A stretch of 64,000 nucleotides of DNA from Fredinandcohnia aciditolerans (GCA_003640645.1 QGHH01000015.1:1-64000); one strand, 5' to 3'. Shown: positions 17,121-26,439, counted from the first letter of the stretch. Translations and numbers: made by a program. The notes: generated from the sequence alone by a model not told the origin.

Positions 17121-18266
17121 TTAAGGATAAATAGACCAATTAGCTTGCCCTGGATTATTGCATGTAAGGTCTACATTGACAGAAACATGAAGTTGGGAAA
17201 AATGTTCACTCCAATTATGCTTTATGGTTTTCCACTGTTTAGGGTATTGTTGATGAACACTTTCTCCAAACCCATAGATGTCCATTTTGTATTTCTTCTG
17301 CACCATTTTAATTTGCTTTTCTATCGCTTTCTGAGTTATTTTCTCAAGTTCATCTTCTATAAGTTTAAGGTCAACCCCTTTGGATGGGTCTAAGTTCGTA
17401 CTGTTTTCGATAATTGTTCCTTTTCCACTAAGACGAAGGTCAATATGTATTTCTTCATCGACCTCTTTCACAGTAATATGTCGTTTGAATGAACCTAAGG
17501 TTATACTTATTGTTCCATCCCCTTGGTTTATGAATGAAGTTAGGGTATGACTTGATAGTCTGTCCTTTACCCAATTTGCATAGAATGTTTCCTTTTTATT
17601 TAAGAAACCCACCAATTTTACGTTATCCTCTTTATTAAAAATGGCAGATCCGTCGAAATTATAGTGATTTTGAGGATTTAAACTAACCACCGGCATTAGT
17701 GGCTGTGTTCCCTCACTTAATACATCTATCACAAATTCACGGGCTAGATAAGGCTTTATCCCTATGGCTGTTTGTTCATCAGAAAGGGATGTTGTTATAA
17801 ATTGGTCAAAAAACGGTTCAATAGAGAAAATCTCCTCTGGTTTAGCATCTTTCACCAAGTATATTAAAGATCGTAAATCTGAATGTGCATTTCGTAGGAA
17901 CGGATCGATTGTTTCACCTATTCCCTGATCAGCCAGTCGTTGACCAACAAGAAAAATATCACGATGACCAGGAAACACATGTCGTGAGAGCTTTGACTGT
18001 ATGTTAGTTATTGCGTCTGAAACGTTTTTTCCAGTAGCACTTACTACTTGGTAACCCTTTTTTTTATCTCCACTACTAAATTGCCCACCACCAATGCCTG
18101 CAGGTGTCACTATGAGTACGGTCGCTTCTAGCTTTCCATCTTCGGTTAAATCCAAACCATTCCCTGTAAAAAATGCAAGTTGATTTGGTTCCTTTAGGTT
18201 CCAGCAGCCAGTTGTACTAAATAATATTAAGAGTAACACAATAATGCATCTACCTATTCTCTTCAT
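17121..18266 (-). CDS. GerC-type spore germination lipoprotein
   Basis: 381 aa from ATG 18266, preceded by AAGGGGTG. An earlier in-frame start would overlap gerA and lacks a site. Signal peptide with lipobox STTGC (Cys about 20) followed by the hallmark WNLKEPNQLAFFTGNGLD. Lipid-anchored C subunit of the germinant receptor (GerAC family, DUF-type three-domain lipoprotein). It starts 7 bp after the gerA stop, so the two are translationally linked. Confidence 0.9.
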   Translation of the reverse strand: MKRIGRCIIVLLLILFSTTGCWNLKEPNQLAFFTGNGLDLTEDGKLEATVLIVTPAGIGGGQFSSGDKKKGYQVVSATGKNVSDAITNIQSKLSRHVFPGHRDIFLVGQRLADQGIGETIDPFLRNAHSDLRSLIYLVKDAKPEEIFSIEPFFDQFITTSLSDEQTAIGIKPYLAREFVIDVLSEGTQPLMPVVSLNPQNHYNFDGSAIFNKEDNVKLVGFLNKKETFYANWVKDRLSSHTLTSFINQGDGTISITLGSFKRHITVKEVDEEIHIDLRLSGKGTIIENSTNLDPSKGVDLKLIEDELEKITQKAIEKQIKMVQKKYKMDIYGFGESVHQQYPKQWKTIKHNWSEHFSQLHVSVNVDLTCNNPGQANWSIYP

Positions 18267-18273
18267 GAGTAAT

Positions 18274-19776
18274 TCACCCCTTATTAACTCGCTCTCGAGG
18301 CCATCGCAACAGTACGTCTTTAAGTCCATGTTTATTACGCGGAGACACTGGAGTTAGATAAGGAGTCCCAAATGATTTAAGATTAATTAGGTGAATTAGA
18401 ACCGCAATAATTCCAACTGCGATCCCAAATAGACCGAAGACTCCTGCAAGTATCATTATTGGATATCTTAACATTCGCATAGGGAACCCGAAGCTGTAAC
18501 GCGGAATGATAAATGATGCGATTCCTGCAGCTGAAACGATAATGACAACAGGTGCGGAAATAATCCCTGCGCTAACTGCCGCCTCTCCAATTACCAAAGC
18601 GCCAACGATGCTTACAAGTGGACCAATTTGTTTGGGTAACCGGATTCCTGCCTCCTGTAACCCTTCAAACATGAACTCCATCAAAAAGACTTCAATTAAT
18701 GTCGGGAAGGGGGAACGCTCTCGTAAAACTGCAATATTGAGCATCAAATCTGGTGGAACCATTTCCTGATGATAATTGGTTAAGGCTATATATATAGAAG
18801 GAAAAATTATCGAAAAGATAGTAAATATATAGCGAACCCAACGAATCATCGTTACAAACAAAAACCGTTCACTATAATCGTCGGTTGCTTGTAATCCATT
18901 CCAAAATGTCATCGGAACAATTAGTGAATATGGGGAGCCGTTGGTCAATATCACCACTTTGCCTTCAAGTAATCCGGAAGAAGTAACATCAGGACGCTCA
19001 CTATTCAGAATTTGTGGAAAAGGTGAGAAATGATTATCTTCTATGGATTCTTCAACATATCCCGATTCTAGAATTTCATCGATTTGTATTTGCTTTAATC
19101 TTTTACGAACTTCATTCAGAACAGATATTGAAACAATTCCCTCTATATACATTACAGCTATATCAGTCTTAGTCATTTTACCAATCTTTAATGACTCAAC
19201 CTTTAGCTTCGGCGATACAATTATCCTTCGCAGTAACATGGTATTTGTCCTCAAGTTCTCTGTGAAACTCTCTTTTGAGCCCCTTAAGGATGCTTCAGTA
19301 GAAGGTTCCTCTATACTTCTGGTTTCAAACTTTTTGACATCTGCTAGTAATGCATTGCCTTCTCCATCTACAAATATGGCAAGGTTCCCCTTTAAAATGT
19401 ACTCCGTTATTTCCTCAACATCAGAAAGCTTTTTTGTTTGTAAAACTGAAAAACGCTCCTGTTCCAGCACTTGTTCAAGACTTTCAATCCCGCCTAACCC
19501 CTGAGGTAAGCCATCATATAGCAAAGGTTCCAAAACGTTTGTAGTAATGATCTCCGTATCAACCATACCGTCAACATATATAAATAGTAGTATAACTTGA
19601 CTATGAATTTTCACTTCACGAAACATGATGTCCGAACAATTATTAAAAATATTTTTAAATAAGTGTTCATTCTCTATTATATTTTTGCTTATAGGTTGGC
19701 TATTTTTTGGGGCTGTATGTTTATTATTGGATTGTGAGGTTTTCTTACTTAATTTTTGTTTACCATGTATGTCCAT
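18274..19776 (-). CDS. GerA-type spore germination protein
   Basis: 500 aa from ATG 19776 (AAAGGGGAG upstream). A hydrophilic N-terminal half (about 1-270) is followed by the conserved GLLEGKVVILTNGSPYSLIVP segment and about five membrane helices, then a basic cytoplasmic tail. This is the A subunit of the receptor, one of the most conserved ger families. First gene of the operon. Gene order A-C-B matches gerK-type rather than gerA-type operons. The first 60 residues are Lys/Ser/Asn rich, as in many paralogues. Confidence 0.92.
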   Translation of the reverse strand: MDIHGKQKLSKKTSQSNNKHTAPKNSQPISKNIIENEHLFKNIFNNCSDIMFREVKIHSQVILLFIYVDGMVDTEIITTNVLEPLLYDGLPQGLGGIESLEQVLEQERFSVLQTKKLSDVEEITEYILKGNLAIFVDGEGNALLADVKKFETRSIEEPSTEASLRGSKESFTENLRTNTMLLRRIIVSPKLKVESLKIGKMTKTDIAVMYIEGIVSISVLNEVRKRLKQIQIDEILESGYVEESIEDNHFSPFPQILNSERPDVTSSGLLEGKVVILTNGSPYSLIVPMTFWNGLQATDDYSERFLFVTMIRWVRYIFTIFSIIFPSIYIALTNYHQEMVPPDLMLNIAVLRERSPFPTLIEVFLMEFMFEGLQEAGIRLPKQIGPLVSIVGALVIGEAAVSAGIISAPVVIIVSAAGIASFIIPRYSFGFPMRMLRYPIMILAGVFGLFGIAVGIIAVLIHLINLKSFGTPYLTPVSPRNKHGLKDVLLRWPRERVNKG

Positions 19777-19991
19777 TATTGTACTCCCCTTTATTGGGTA
19801 GTCGTATATATGAAATAAGCGTTGTATACCAATGTTTGTTACGTTCACACCTTGTTTTTTACAGTAGCTTATTTTAGGAAATATTGTCTTTCAACCTTTC
19901 ACTTTGACTCTAGGTGTAAGATTGTTTTCACCATGATATGGTTGATCATCCCTTATAATCTTATAATTACCAAGTATTATTTTATTATTAG

Positions 19992-20115
19992 TGGAGGATA
20001 AGCTCAGCAGTAGAAGAAGTATTATTAGAGCTAATACCAATCGATGAAGAAAGGAAAATTGAAACGAGTGTATGGTGGATCTTAGCACTACGTTCACTTA
20101 CAAGTGATAAGGCTC
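19992..20115 (+). pseudogene. TetR-family regulator, C-terminal remnant
   Basis: The plus strand reads WRISSAVEEVLLELIPIDEERKIETSVWWILALRSLTSDKAL, which resembles the ligand-binding helices of TetR regulators. There is no start codon or helix-turn-helix upstream (stop TAG at 19989). A minus-strand 68-aa frame overlaps it but looks less protein-like. Probably a deletion remnant. Confidence 0.45.
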
Positions 20116-20146
20116 TGTTCAATTTTAATGTTGATAAATACTCAAA

Positions 20147-20179
20147 AATAAGGAAGTCCTCAATGGGGACTTCCTTATT
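20147..20179 (+). terminator. Strong hairpin terminator
   Basis: AATAAGGAAGTCC (20147-20159) pairs with GGACTTCCTTATT (20167-20179), with A before and T after. It probably ended the lost TetR gene. Confidence 0.8.
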
Positions 20180-20287
20180 TCTTATTGAACTATCTATTCT
20201 TTTTGTTTAATTATTACTTTCCTTCGTTTTCTTATGTTCACGATTTTTATTTTCGTTGTATAGCGAAACTGCTGCTAATATTAGAAC

Positions 20288-20377
20288 CTATAATATATAT
20301 TTGGTTACTCCAGTTATATAGTAGTCAATAAATACAAATACCAGAATTAAACCAATCACACTTAATAAAATGATCAT
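20288..20377 (-). CDS. 29-aa membrane peptide
   Basis: AGGGGGTTTCAA precedes ATG 20377. The product, MIILLSVIGLILVFVFIDYY plus TGVTKYIL, is one hydrophobic helix. A longer in-frame start exists (20482) but has no site. Function unknown. Confidence 0.45.
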   Translation of the reverse strand: MIILLSVIGLILVFVFIDYYITGVTKYIL

Positions 20378-20580
20378 TTGAAACCCCCTGGTAAATATCA
20401 AACACATATATGAAGACTTTCGTCTAATAGATGGCTTAGTACAACAAGAAAGAAATTCCCTTATGCCAGCTTTGATCCTCAACTATTGCACCCTTACTTG
20501 AAAATTAACTACTAATTTACTTGAATTTATTGATTATATTTCTTACCAAAACAAAGGTCAAAAAAATGTTTAAGGTTTTT

Positions 20581-21306
20581 TTATTGGCGACTTGTAATAA
20601 AAACATACTCACGTCCTGGACGGTCAGGAGCTTCTCTAACCTCTTCCACAGATAATCCTACTTCTCTAAGAGTTTGAGAAATTTCCTTAAAACTTCTAAA
20701 TCGCAAAGTGGAAATTGAAGTAATAATGGCACCATCGTTCTCGAAAATATAAGTCCATTGAAAAGACACCAAGGAGTCTCGCACATCTATAACATCTACC
20801 CATCCCTCTACAACACCGCATTTAGGTACATCAACCCTTTGGTATGTGTTCTCCTTGTTCCATTCTAACCAAGCCTGTGACTCAGGTTTCCGTGTTTCAA
20901 ACACGAATCTTCCACCCGGAAGTAATACCTCTCGAATTACCAGCAGTGTCGCCTTCAACTCTTCATCGGTTAAATAAACCTGAGCAACGTTAGCAGTCAT
21001 GGTTACAAGGTCAACCTTTAATTCCGGAAGGTCAAGAGCATTACCGTGAATCCATTTAACACGGTCAGACCAACGTTTTGTTTTTGCCACCATTAGTGAC
21101 GCTTCGGCTGGCTCTAGTCCAATAACCTCTATGCCTTTGGCGGCTAAACGACAAGCAAAAGTTCCTGTTCCACAACCAATGTCAAGTACAGAACTGGCTC
21201 CAAACTCATTTATCATAGACTCGTAAGCATCTAAATCAGAACGGTCAGGATCAAATGGGTCATAAATATAAGCAAGTCTTGGGTTTTCAAATATTTCATC
21301 AGCCAT
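20581..21306 (-). CDS. Class I SAM-dependent methyltransferase
   Basis: 241 aa from ATG 21306, preceded by TTAGGGGGAAG. Motif I is VLDIGCGTGTFACRLA (about 39-54), with the acidic residue at IEVIGLEPAE and a motif-IV-like VDLVTMTANVAQVYL. It transfers a methyl group from S-adenosylmethionine; substrate unknown. The pattern ARPDRPGREYVFITSR at the C-terminus is typical of small cytoplasmic methyltransferases in Bacilli. Single gene. Confidence 0.85.
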   Translation of the reverse strand: MADEIFENPRLAYIYDPFDPDRSDLDAYESMINEFGASSVLDIGCGTGTFACRLAAKGIEVIGLEPAEASLMVAKTKRWSDRVKWIHGNALDLPELKVDLVTMTANVAQVYLTDEELKATLLVIREVLLPGGRFVFETRKPESQAWLEWNKENTYQRVDVPKCGVVEGWVDVIDVRDSLVSFQWTYIFENDGAIITSISTLRFRSFKEISQTLREVGLSVEEVREAPDRPGREYVFITSRQ

Positions 21307-21442
21307 CAAACTTCCCCCTAATTAATCAAATATTCGATAATATATCTCTTTTCCTCTACTTCAAGTAACCTTCCCCCAATAATTGAAAAAGAGTTGGTTC
21401 TGAGCTGCTAATGCTACCTGTTACTTGATAAAAAAGTTTAAT

Positions 21443-21652
21443 TTATTGATTTGGCTTTATTGTCCTTTTAATAATAAATAATTCCCTAATAAATGCACCT
21501 AAAGATAATGAACTTCCAATAACCACAAATAGCGATACACTTCTAACAAAGTTAAATGGGGAAAAAATAACTTGTATACTTCCCGATATAAGCAAAACTC
21601 CAAACAATATAAAGCCCATTATAAGTTGCTTTTTTACTTTATTCCCTTCCAT
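21443..21652 (-). CDS. Small two-helix membrane protein, hypothetical
   Basis: 69 aa. Basic N-terminus, helices at about 9-30 and 36-55, basic tail IIKRTIKPNQ. No family recognised. GAGATACGAGATGG upstream gives a modest ribosome binding site. The hairpin-like sequence at 21695-21740 upstream is a decayed copy of the dispersed element. Confidence 0.55.
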   Translation of the reverse strand: MEGNKVKKQLIMGFILFGVLLISGSIQVIFSPFNFVRSVSLFVVIGSSLSLGAFIRELFIIKRTIKPNQ

Positions 21653-21782
21653 CTCGTATCTCCCCCATTATTAAACAAACCTGCATCTATACTTCAATAA
21701 AAAGGGGGTGATCTCCTTCTTTAAGAAACGCACCCGTTACTTTAAATACATTATTTCACCTATTTCTATTCATATATAAATC

Positions 21783-21810
21783 AAAAAAAGATACCTGGTA
21801 AGGTATCTTT
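21783..21810 (-). terminator. Rho-independent terminator
   Basis: Minus strand AAAGATACC / GGTATCTTT followed by TTTT; downstream of the VOC gene. Confidence 0.8.
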
Positions 21811-21863
21811 CCTTAAAATATAAAACCTAAAAAACTAACTCTTTACCAAAAGTTTACCCCAGA

Positions 21864-22271
21864 TCAAAATGCACTTTCATCCATATAAACGACTTCCCAT
21901 AAATGACCGTCTAAGTCCTGAAAACCCCATCCATACATAAATCCATGATCTTGAGGCTCGCTATTGGTTTTGCCTCCTGCTGAAAGCGCCTTATTTACCA
22001 ACTCGTCCACTTGCTCTCGACTTTCAGCCGATAAGCAAAAAATCGCTTCGGAGAAAGTAGTGGTATCCACAATTTCTTTTTTACTAAACTCTCTGAAACG
22101 TTCCTCAGTCATGATTAACGCGAAGATATTGTCATTGATGACTATACTGGATGTGTTCTCATCGCTGAATTGTGGATTTAACTCAAAGCCGATTTCCGTC
22201 AAAAAGTTGGTAGAATTTTTCACATCTTTTACTGGTAAATTGATAAAAATATTCTTGGATCTAAATCCCAT
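21864..22271 (-). CDS. VOC-superfamily (glyoxalase-fold) protein
   Basis: 135 aa from ATG 22271, 9 nt after GAGGAGGTG. Two beta-alpha-beta-beta-beta modules: NIFINLPVKDVKNSTNFLTE at the N-terminus and DLDGHLWEVVYMDESAF at the C-terminus, the usual GHxWE metal-ligand end. Belongs to the PhnB/YaeR-like VOC proteins. Could be a dioxygenase, lyase or a drug-binding protein; no way to choose from sequence alone. Confidence 0.8.
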   Translation of the reverse strand: MGFRSKNIFINLPVKDVKNSTNFLTEIGFELNPQFSDENTSSIVINDNIFALIMTEERFREFSKKEIVDTTTFSEAIFCLSAESREQVDELVNKALSAGGKTNSEPQDHGFMYGWGFQDLDGHLWEVVYMDESAF

Positions 22272-22487
22272 TTTATTCACCTCCTCTTGAAATTAACATA
22301 GAACGAAAAATAATCCAATTATTATTTTTATTATTTTAAATATTTTAAAAGTATTACCTATTTGTATTAAAATATTCATTCCTCAACTTCTGTCCCATTA
22401 CCCTCCATGTATGTGTTAGGGTTTAATATTGTTCAATGTAAATTGTAAACCCTACTTCAAGTAGCTTGCCCGTTAGCTAAATAAGAA

Positions 22488-22513
22488 AAGCTGCCAAGAA
22501 TAATCGGCAGCTT
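22488..22513 (-). terminator. Hairpin terminator
   Basis: AAGCTGCC (22488-22495) pairs with GGCAGCTT (22506-22513). On the minus strand it ends in TTTTC. It follows the GH18 gene at a distance of about 90 bp. Confidence 0.6.
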
Positions 22514-22605
22514 AATCTTTGGTTCTTGTCCTCGTTAGGTCGAATTCGATTCCACCTGAAACATTCCTTGTTTTAGTACGCATATTCAGGAATGGGATAA
22601 CCACT

Positions 22606-23715
22606 CTATTCCTTTTTTACTTTTATTTTCTCGGGTATGGTTGTCCAGTACATTGGGTCTTCTAAGCCTAGTCGCCAAATCCCGATTCCCCGTAAATTAT
22701 ATTTTTCAACAAGGTTTAGCTTAAACCTTAGGCTATCGCTATTCTCAAACCATACCTGGTGGTTGTGTTGTTCTTTATCTACGTAACTGAAATAAGGTGT
22801 TTGTGAACGAGAGTCCCATAGAATTTTTGCTTTATATTTTTCTTTCAGATCCATAATCTGTACATAGGAGCTATACACGGCTTTGTTTGCTGTTGTATCC
22901 CAATCCCATCCATAACCTGCAATCCCCAGTAAAATTTTTGATGGTGGTACTCCCTGTTTCAAAGCATAACGAATTGTTGCTTCGGTCCAATCGACTGATG
23001 CTGTTGAACCGGGGTTTGTTCTTGGGTTGTGTTCATCGTATGTCATAATCATTAACGAATCAGAATATAGACCGAGTTTTTCATAATCAAACCACGGTGA
23101 CCAGGGATTAGCACGGGAATCACCTGTGTTTGCTGGGACTGAAACAGTAACTTCTTTTCCATCACGATGCAGAGCATCAGACAGCTTTTTAATCAGCAGA
23201 CTAAAGGAATCTCTGTCAGTCAAATTCAAATTTTCCATATCGATATTAATGCCATCATATTTAAACTGATCCATTTCATCTCGTAGGTTCTGAATAAAAA
23301 CATTCTGGTTTTTATCGTTATTAAGTACATTACTCGCTACCTGTTTGCCCTTCTCCAAAGTTTCATAGAAGAGATTATGTACAACCATATATACCTTCAG
23401 GTTTTTATCATGAGCACTCTCAATAACCTTTCTTTTATGATCTGATGTAACGGAATCTATAAGATTGCCTGGGCGTTTATCATCAAGCTTGTACCAAAAA
23501 GGTGCAATGATGCTCAAACTGTCGAATTGCTCGTTAACTGTAGGTTGAGACCCTGGATATGTTCCTTCCTGTTCAGTATAGAAACCTAATACTTCACGAG
23601 GAGTTTTCTCATTATTATGTTCCTCTTTTCTTTGAAACTGATTGCACGATGAAATTAGGATTAAGGCCATGCTTAAAGAAATGATGGTGATTGACCGATA
23701 AATATTCTTCGCCAT
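22606..23715 (-). CDS. GH18 glycosidase-like lipoprotein (spore cortex enzyme family)
   Basis: 369 aa. Lipobox ISSC (Cys24), so it is membrane-anchored outside. The GH18 catalytic strand reads DGINIDMEN (D154 ... E161), with the acid Glu retained. The motif SVPANTGDSRANPW and the ending RGIGIWRLGLEDP are typical of the YaaH/YdhD/SleL group, which cut N-acetylglucosaminyl bonds in spore cortex. No LysM domains are present. Its role could be cortex hydrolysis at germination or wall remodelling; the nearby ger operon makes the former attractive but does not prove it. Confidence 0.85.
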   Translation of the reverse strand: MAKNIYRSITIISLSMALILISSCNQFQRKEEHNNEKTPREVLGFYTEQEGTYPGSQPTVNEQFDSLSIIAPFWYKLDDKRPGNLIDSVTSDHKRKVIESAHDKNLKVYMVVHNLFYETLEKGKQVASNVLNNDKNQNVFIQNLRDEMDQFKYDGINIDMENLNLTDRDSFSLLIKKLSDALHRDGKEVTVSVPANTGDSRANPWSPWFDYEKLGLYSDSLMIMTYDEHNPRTNPGSTASVDWTEATIRYALKQGVPPSKILLGIAGYGWDWDTTANKAVYSSYVQIMDLKEKYKAKILWDSRSQTPYFSYVDKEQHNHQVWFENSDSLRFKLNLVEKYNLRGIGIWRLGLEDPMYWTTIPEKIKVKKE

Positions 23716-23999
23716 AATACACCTTCTTCTAATTTATATATTACTTAAGTTGATAAGAAAAGTTGAATCTTATACACGAATTGACTATCCACGTTTAAGG
23801 ATTTCAGGAGGAAGAACATCATTGTATAAAAAACGCTCACAGTTAAAAACCTGTGTTTTTGGTCAGCATTAGAAAATAGTAATAGTCATATTTGGCCAAT
23901 AGAGCAATAAAAAAAACCGAATCATTGGGGTTTATCCATCAATTCAGGTTATCATTTAAGCAATTCAGCTATTTATACAATTTCTCACCTTACACCTTT

Positions 24000-24147
24000 G
24001 TGATTCGTGTACTTCAGAACGAGGATTTGCTAAGAGATTCCTTTAGTTCCGAGTTGACAGGGATACCCTTGCCTCTGGCTAATGGTTCGCATATCCCGAC
24101 GCCCATAGTGGCTCTCACCGCCAAGTTAATGAACTTGCCTGGCACAC
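24000..24147. other. GC-richer structured island, possible mobile-element tail
   Basis: Local base composition rises sharply compared with its surroundings. The stretch holds short inverted repeats (for example CAAGTT-AATG-AACTTG near 24124, and CCATAGTGG near 24105). An 89-aa plus-strand frame covers it but has no ribosome binding site. It looks like the conserved noncoding tail of a mobile element rather than a gene. I cannot name the element. Confidence 0.3.
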
Positions 24148-24187
24148 AAAAGAAGCGTTAATCCTTCTGGATCAACGCACCCGTTAG
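24140..24187 (-). repeat. Dispersed hairpin element, copy 10
   Basis: GCGTT (24155-24159) pairs with AACGC (24174-24178), with ATCC/GGAT inside. The loop is one base shorter (TTCT). It lies 8 bp from the stop of the lipoprotein gene. Confidence 0.75.
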
Positions 24188-24194
24188 CAAAACT

Positions 24195-24803
24195 TTAGAA
24201 TGACTTATAAGTACCATCTTGATAAACCTTGTAATAACCTAAGGTTCCCGTTTTGCCAGATACACGCGTAGATACTGAAACAAGCTGTATTGTATAGTAT
24301 GTACCGTTATCATCCGATTCGAGTGTCTCATCTACTCCAAATGAAACATCGTCATCCTTCCCCTCAGGGAGTTGCCGTTTTAAATATTCGATAGCCTTTT
24401 CCCCACTTGAAATGACAATAGCTGGCTTTCCCTCGTTATTATCAGAATTCGTTGTGCTGTCAGACGACGAATCATTTGAATGAGAAGAACCTGTTTTTTG
24501 GGCTGTGTTGACTGGTTTTGACTGATTGCTGGTTGATGTATTCGTACCAGGTTCATTTAAATTCTGGGATGGTTTTCCTTCTTCTTTTTCATCGTCAGAT
24601 TTACTACTATACAGTTCATTATTATTATTATGGGACTTATCTATGCTTTCAGCATGCAAATTATTTGTATTTTCTGATATATCATCAGATTCCGAACCCT
24701 TTTTGGTTAAAGCCGTATCATCTGATGATTTGCTACAAGCAGACATTCCTACTACTAAAACAAATAATATAGTTGCCACGATAAGTATTTTATTTTTTTC
24801 CAT
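24195..24803 (-). CDS. Lipoprotein with low-complexity linker, hypothetical
   Basis: 202 aa from ATG 24803 (TTGGAG upstream). Signal peptide with lipobox MSAC (Cys about 23). Residues about 30-130 are a Ser/Asn/Thr/Asp-rich, likely disordered linker. The last 65 residues form a compact domain (EKAIEYLKRQLPEGKDDDVSF... GTLGYYKVYQDGTYKSF) seen in other Bacillus lipoproteins of unknown role. Surface-exposed on the membrane. Single gene with a hairpin element after it. Confidence 0.7.
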   Translation of the reverse strand: MEKNKILIVATILFVLVVGMSACSKSSDDTALTKKGSESDDISENTNNLHAESIDKSHNNNNELYSSKSDDEKEEGKPSQNLNEPGTNTSTSNQSKPVNTAQKTGSSHSNDSSSDSTTNSDNNEGKPAIVISSGEKAIEYLKRQLPEGKDDDVSFGVDETLESDDNGTYYTIQLVSVSTRVSGKTGTLGYYKVYQDGTYKSF

Positions 24804-24929
24804 TATTGGTACTCCAATCTCTTCTTTTGAATAATACACTTTAGTTATTCTTTACCATAACTAAAGATTTCCGTTTAAATTTCTGTTTATTGGTATCAGT
24901 TCTTAATTTCACAAATCTCATTTTTTTAT

Positions 24930-25922
24930 TTAGTTAAATGTGGTTAACTCTTCTGAGACAGAATTCAAAAATTCTTTTTCAAACTTAATATAGTATTTCT
25001 CATCAATCATTGTATCTGTCATTCCATCTATTAATGATACTGATTGTATCGTGGAAAGTGCCATTTTACTCTCTAGCAATTGGTCAATTGGAAAATTCCC
25101 TTCGATTTGAGTCGTATATTGGCTTTGTGGTAATACGTTTCGTGTTTGATTCAACACAGCGTTAATGATGTTTAATTGGTTTTCCTCATCCAATCTTCTT
25201 CCCTCTGTAGCAGCCATCATCAATGCTACAACCTCTTCTCCATTCAGACGATTGGTCCCCTTTTTGAATTCAAATGACACTTTAGATATAGCTCTTACTT
25301 GAATATCTTCTTGCAGATTGTAATCTATACCATTCACCGAATCTATCATGCTTGAAAAGGTTTTTAAGTCCATCACAACATAATAATCAATAGGTAAATC
25401 AAATAGATTGGAAACTGTAGTTCTTACACTTTCTGCGCCTTCCGAACCGTAAGCATAAGCAAATGTCAATTTATCATATATAGTCGTTCCATCACTCTTT
25501 TCAATCGGAACATACGTATCACGAGGGATAGATAGAACCTTCATCATCTTATTATCTTTACTATAAGTAAGTAAAAGATTAATAGGTATTCTATTATTCT
25601 CATCTTTCACCATAAAAAGAGTTGTCAAGTACTCTACTTCTTGAGACCCTATTCCACTTACATTACTTCCGTTGTTTTCGTTCGTAACGTTTTCATGAAA
25701 AATCGATGGAATAAACAAAATGATACACAGGCAGACCACTAATATAGAAGCTGTAATGATGGAGATTTGTTTTGATATTGAACCAAGAGATATCTTCTGC
25801 ATAAGATTACTTTTTTCCATTTTATTTATTCGTTCAAACACTTTGTTACGGTCTTCTTTCGTAAAATTTAAATCATAATCAGACATATTATTAAATTGAT
25901 CTCTTATTCGTTTATCATCCAT
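24930..25922 (-). CDS. Membrane protein with anti-sigma-like N-terminus and LCP (LytR-CpsA-Psr) domain
   Basis: 330 aa. Residues 1-55 are cytoplasmic and helical (MSDYDLNFTKEDRNKVFERI), like anti-sigma N-termini. One membrane helix follows at about 55-72, then an external LCP domain: TLFMVKDENNRI, LSIPRDTYVPI, KLTFAYAYG, DLKTFSSMIDSVNGIDY. LCP enzymes attach teichoic acids or other polymers to peptidoglycan. The usual Arg-rich motif near the end is altered (ALMMAATEGRRLDEENQLNII), so activity is uncertain. It overlaps the upstream sigma gene by 8 bp, so it is probably its regulator. Confidence 0.75.
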   Translation of the reverse strand: MDDKRIRDQFNNMSDYDLNFTKEDRNKVFERINKMEKSNLMQKISLGSISKQISIITASILVVCLCIILFIPSIFHENVTNENNGSNVSGIGSQEVEYLTTLFMVKDENNRIPINLLLTYSKDNKMMKVLSIPRDTYVPIEKSDGTTIYDKLTFAYAYGSEGAESVRTTVSNLFDLPIDYYVVMDLKTFSSMIDSVNGIDYNLQEDIQVRAISKVSFEFKKGTNRLNGEEVVALMMAATEGRRLDEENQLNIINAVLNQTRNVLPQSQYTTQIEGNFPIDQLLESKMALSTIQSVSLIDGMTDTMIDEKYYIKFEKEFLNSVSEELTTFN

Positions 25923-26439
25923 AAAATTCTGCCTCCTTAATCAGCGACTCTAATCTTTGTTTCGCTCTTCTTAACCGAGTTTTCACTGTATTAACTGGAA
26001 TATCTAAAACGTTAGCAATTTCATCCGTTGTTAATGAATCATAGTAGAATAAATAAATCACTTCCCTATACACTTTCGGAAGAGAAAAGATACTCTCTTT
26101 CATTTCTTGGTTATTATATTTATCAATCACTGTCCTTTCTGTTGAAGGTAACATTGATCTTGTTGTTTCATTTATAAAACTTCTTACTTGTACCATTTTG
26201 TAATTCCAACTTTTTAAATAATCTTTACATTCGTTTATTGTAATGCGATAGAGCCATGTTTTTATTTGTGCTTCATATCGAAACGAACCAAGGTTTTTAT
26301 AGCATTTAATAAATGTATTTTGAACCATATCCTTTGCAATCTCTGTGTCTTTCACATAAGAAAATGCCAATCTTACCAACTCATTACCATATTCAATCAT
26401 CATTTTTTCTAATATGTAATCTTTTTCTTTTCTTTCCAA
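25915..26439 (-). CDS. ECF-type RNA polymerase sigma factor
   Basis: 174 aa. Region 2 at about 15-80 (LVRLAFSYVKDTEIAKDMVQNTFIKCYKNL; AQIKTWLYRITINECKDYLKSW) and region 4 at about 115-165 (LPKVYREVIYLFYYDSLTTDEIA... VNTVKTRLRRAKQRLE). Similar to SigV/SigX/SigW-type factors that answer cell-envelope stress. The overlap with the LCP/anti-sigma gene gives coupled translation. Its target promoters cannot be deduced here; autoregulation is likely for the family. Confidence 0.88.
   Translation of the reverse strand: MERKEKDYILEKMMIEYGNELVRLAFSYVKDTEIAKDMVQNTFIKCYKNLGSFRYEAQIKTWLYRITINECKDYLKSWNYKMVQVRSFINETTRSMLPSTERTVIDKYNNQEMKESIFSLPKVYREVIYLFYYDSLTTDEIANVLDIPVNTVKTRLRRAKQRLESLIKEAEFYG

Noticed and set aside
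18506-19544. Plus-strand ORFs inside gerA
   Set aside because: Shadows of the strongly coding opposite strand.
19891-20097. 68-aa minus-strand ORF upstream of the ger operon
   Set aside because: The opposite strand reads a better TetR-like segment over the same bases, and there is no ribosome binding site.
23892-24161. 89-aa plus-strand ORF
   Set aside because: No ribosome binding site; it crosses the GC-rich island and runs into a dispersed hairpin element.
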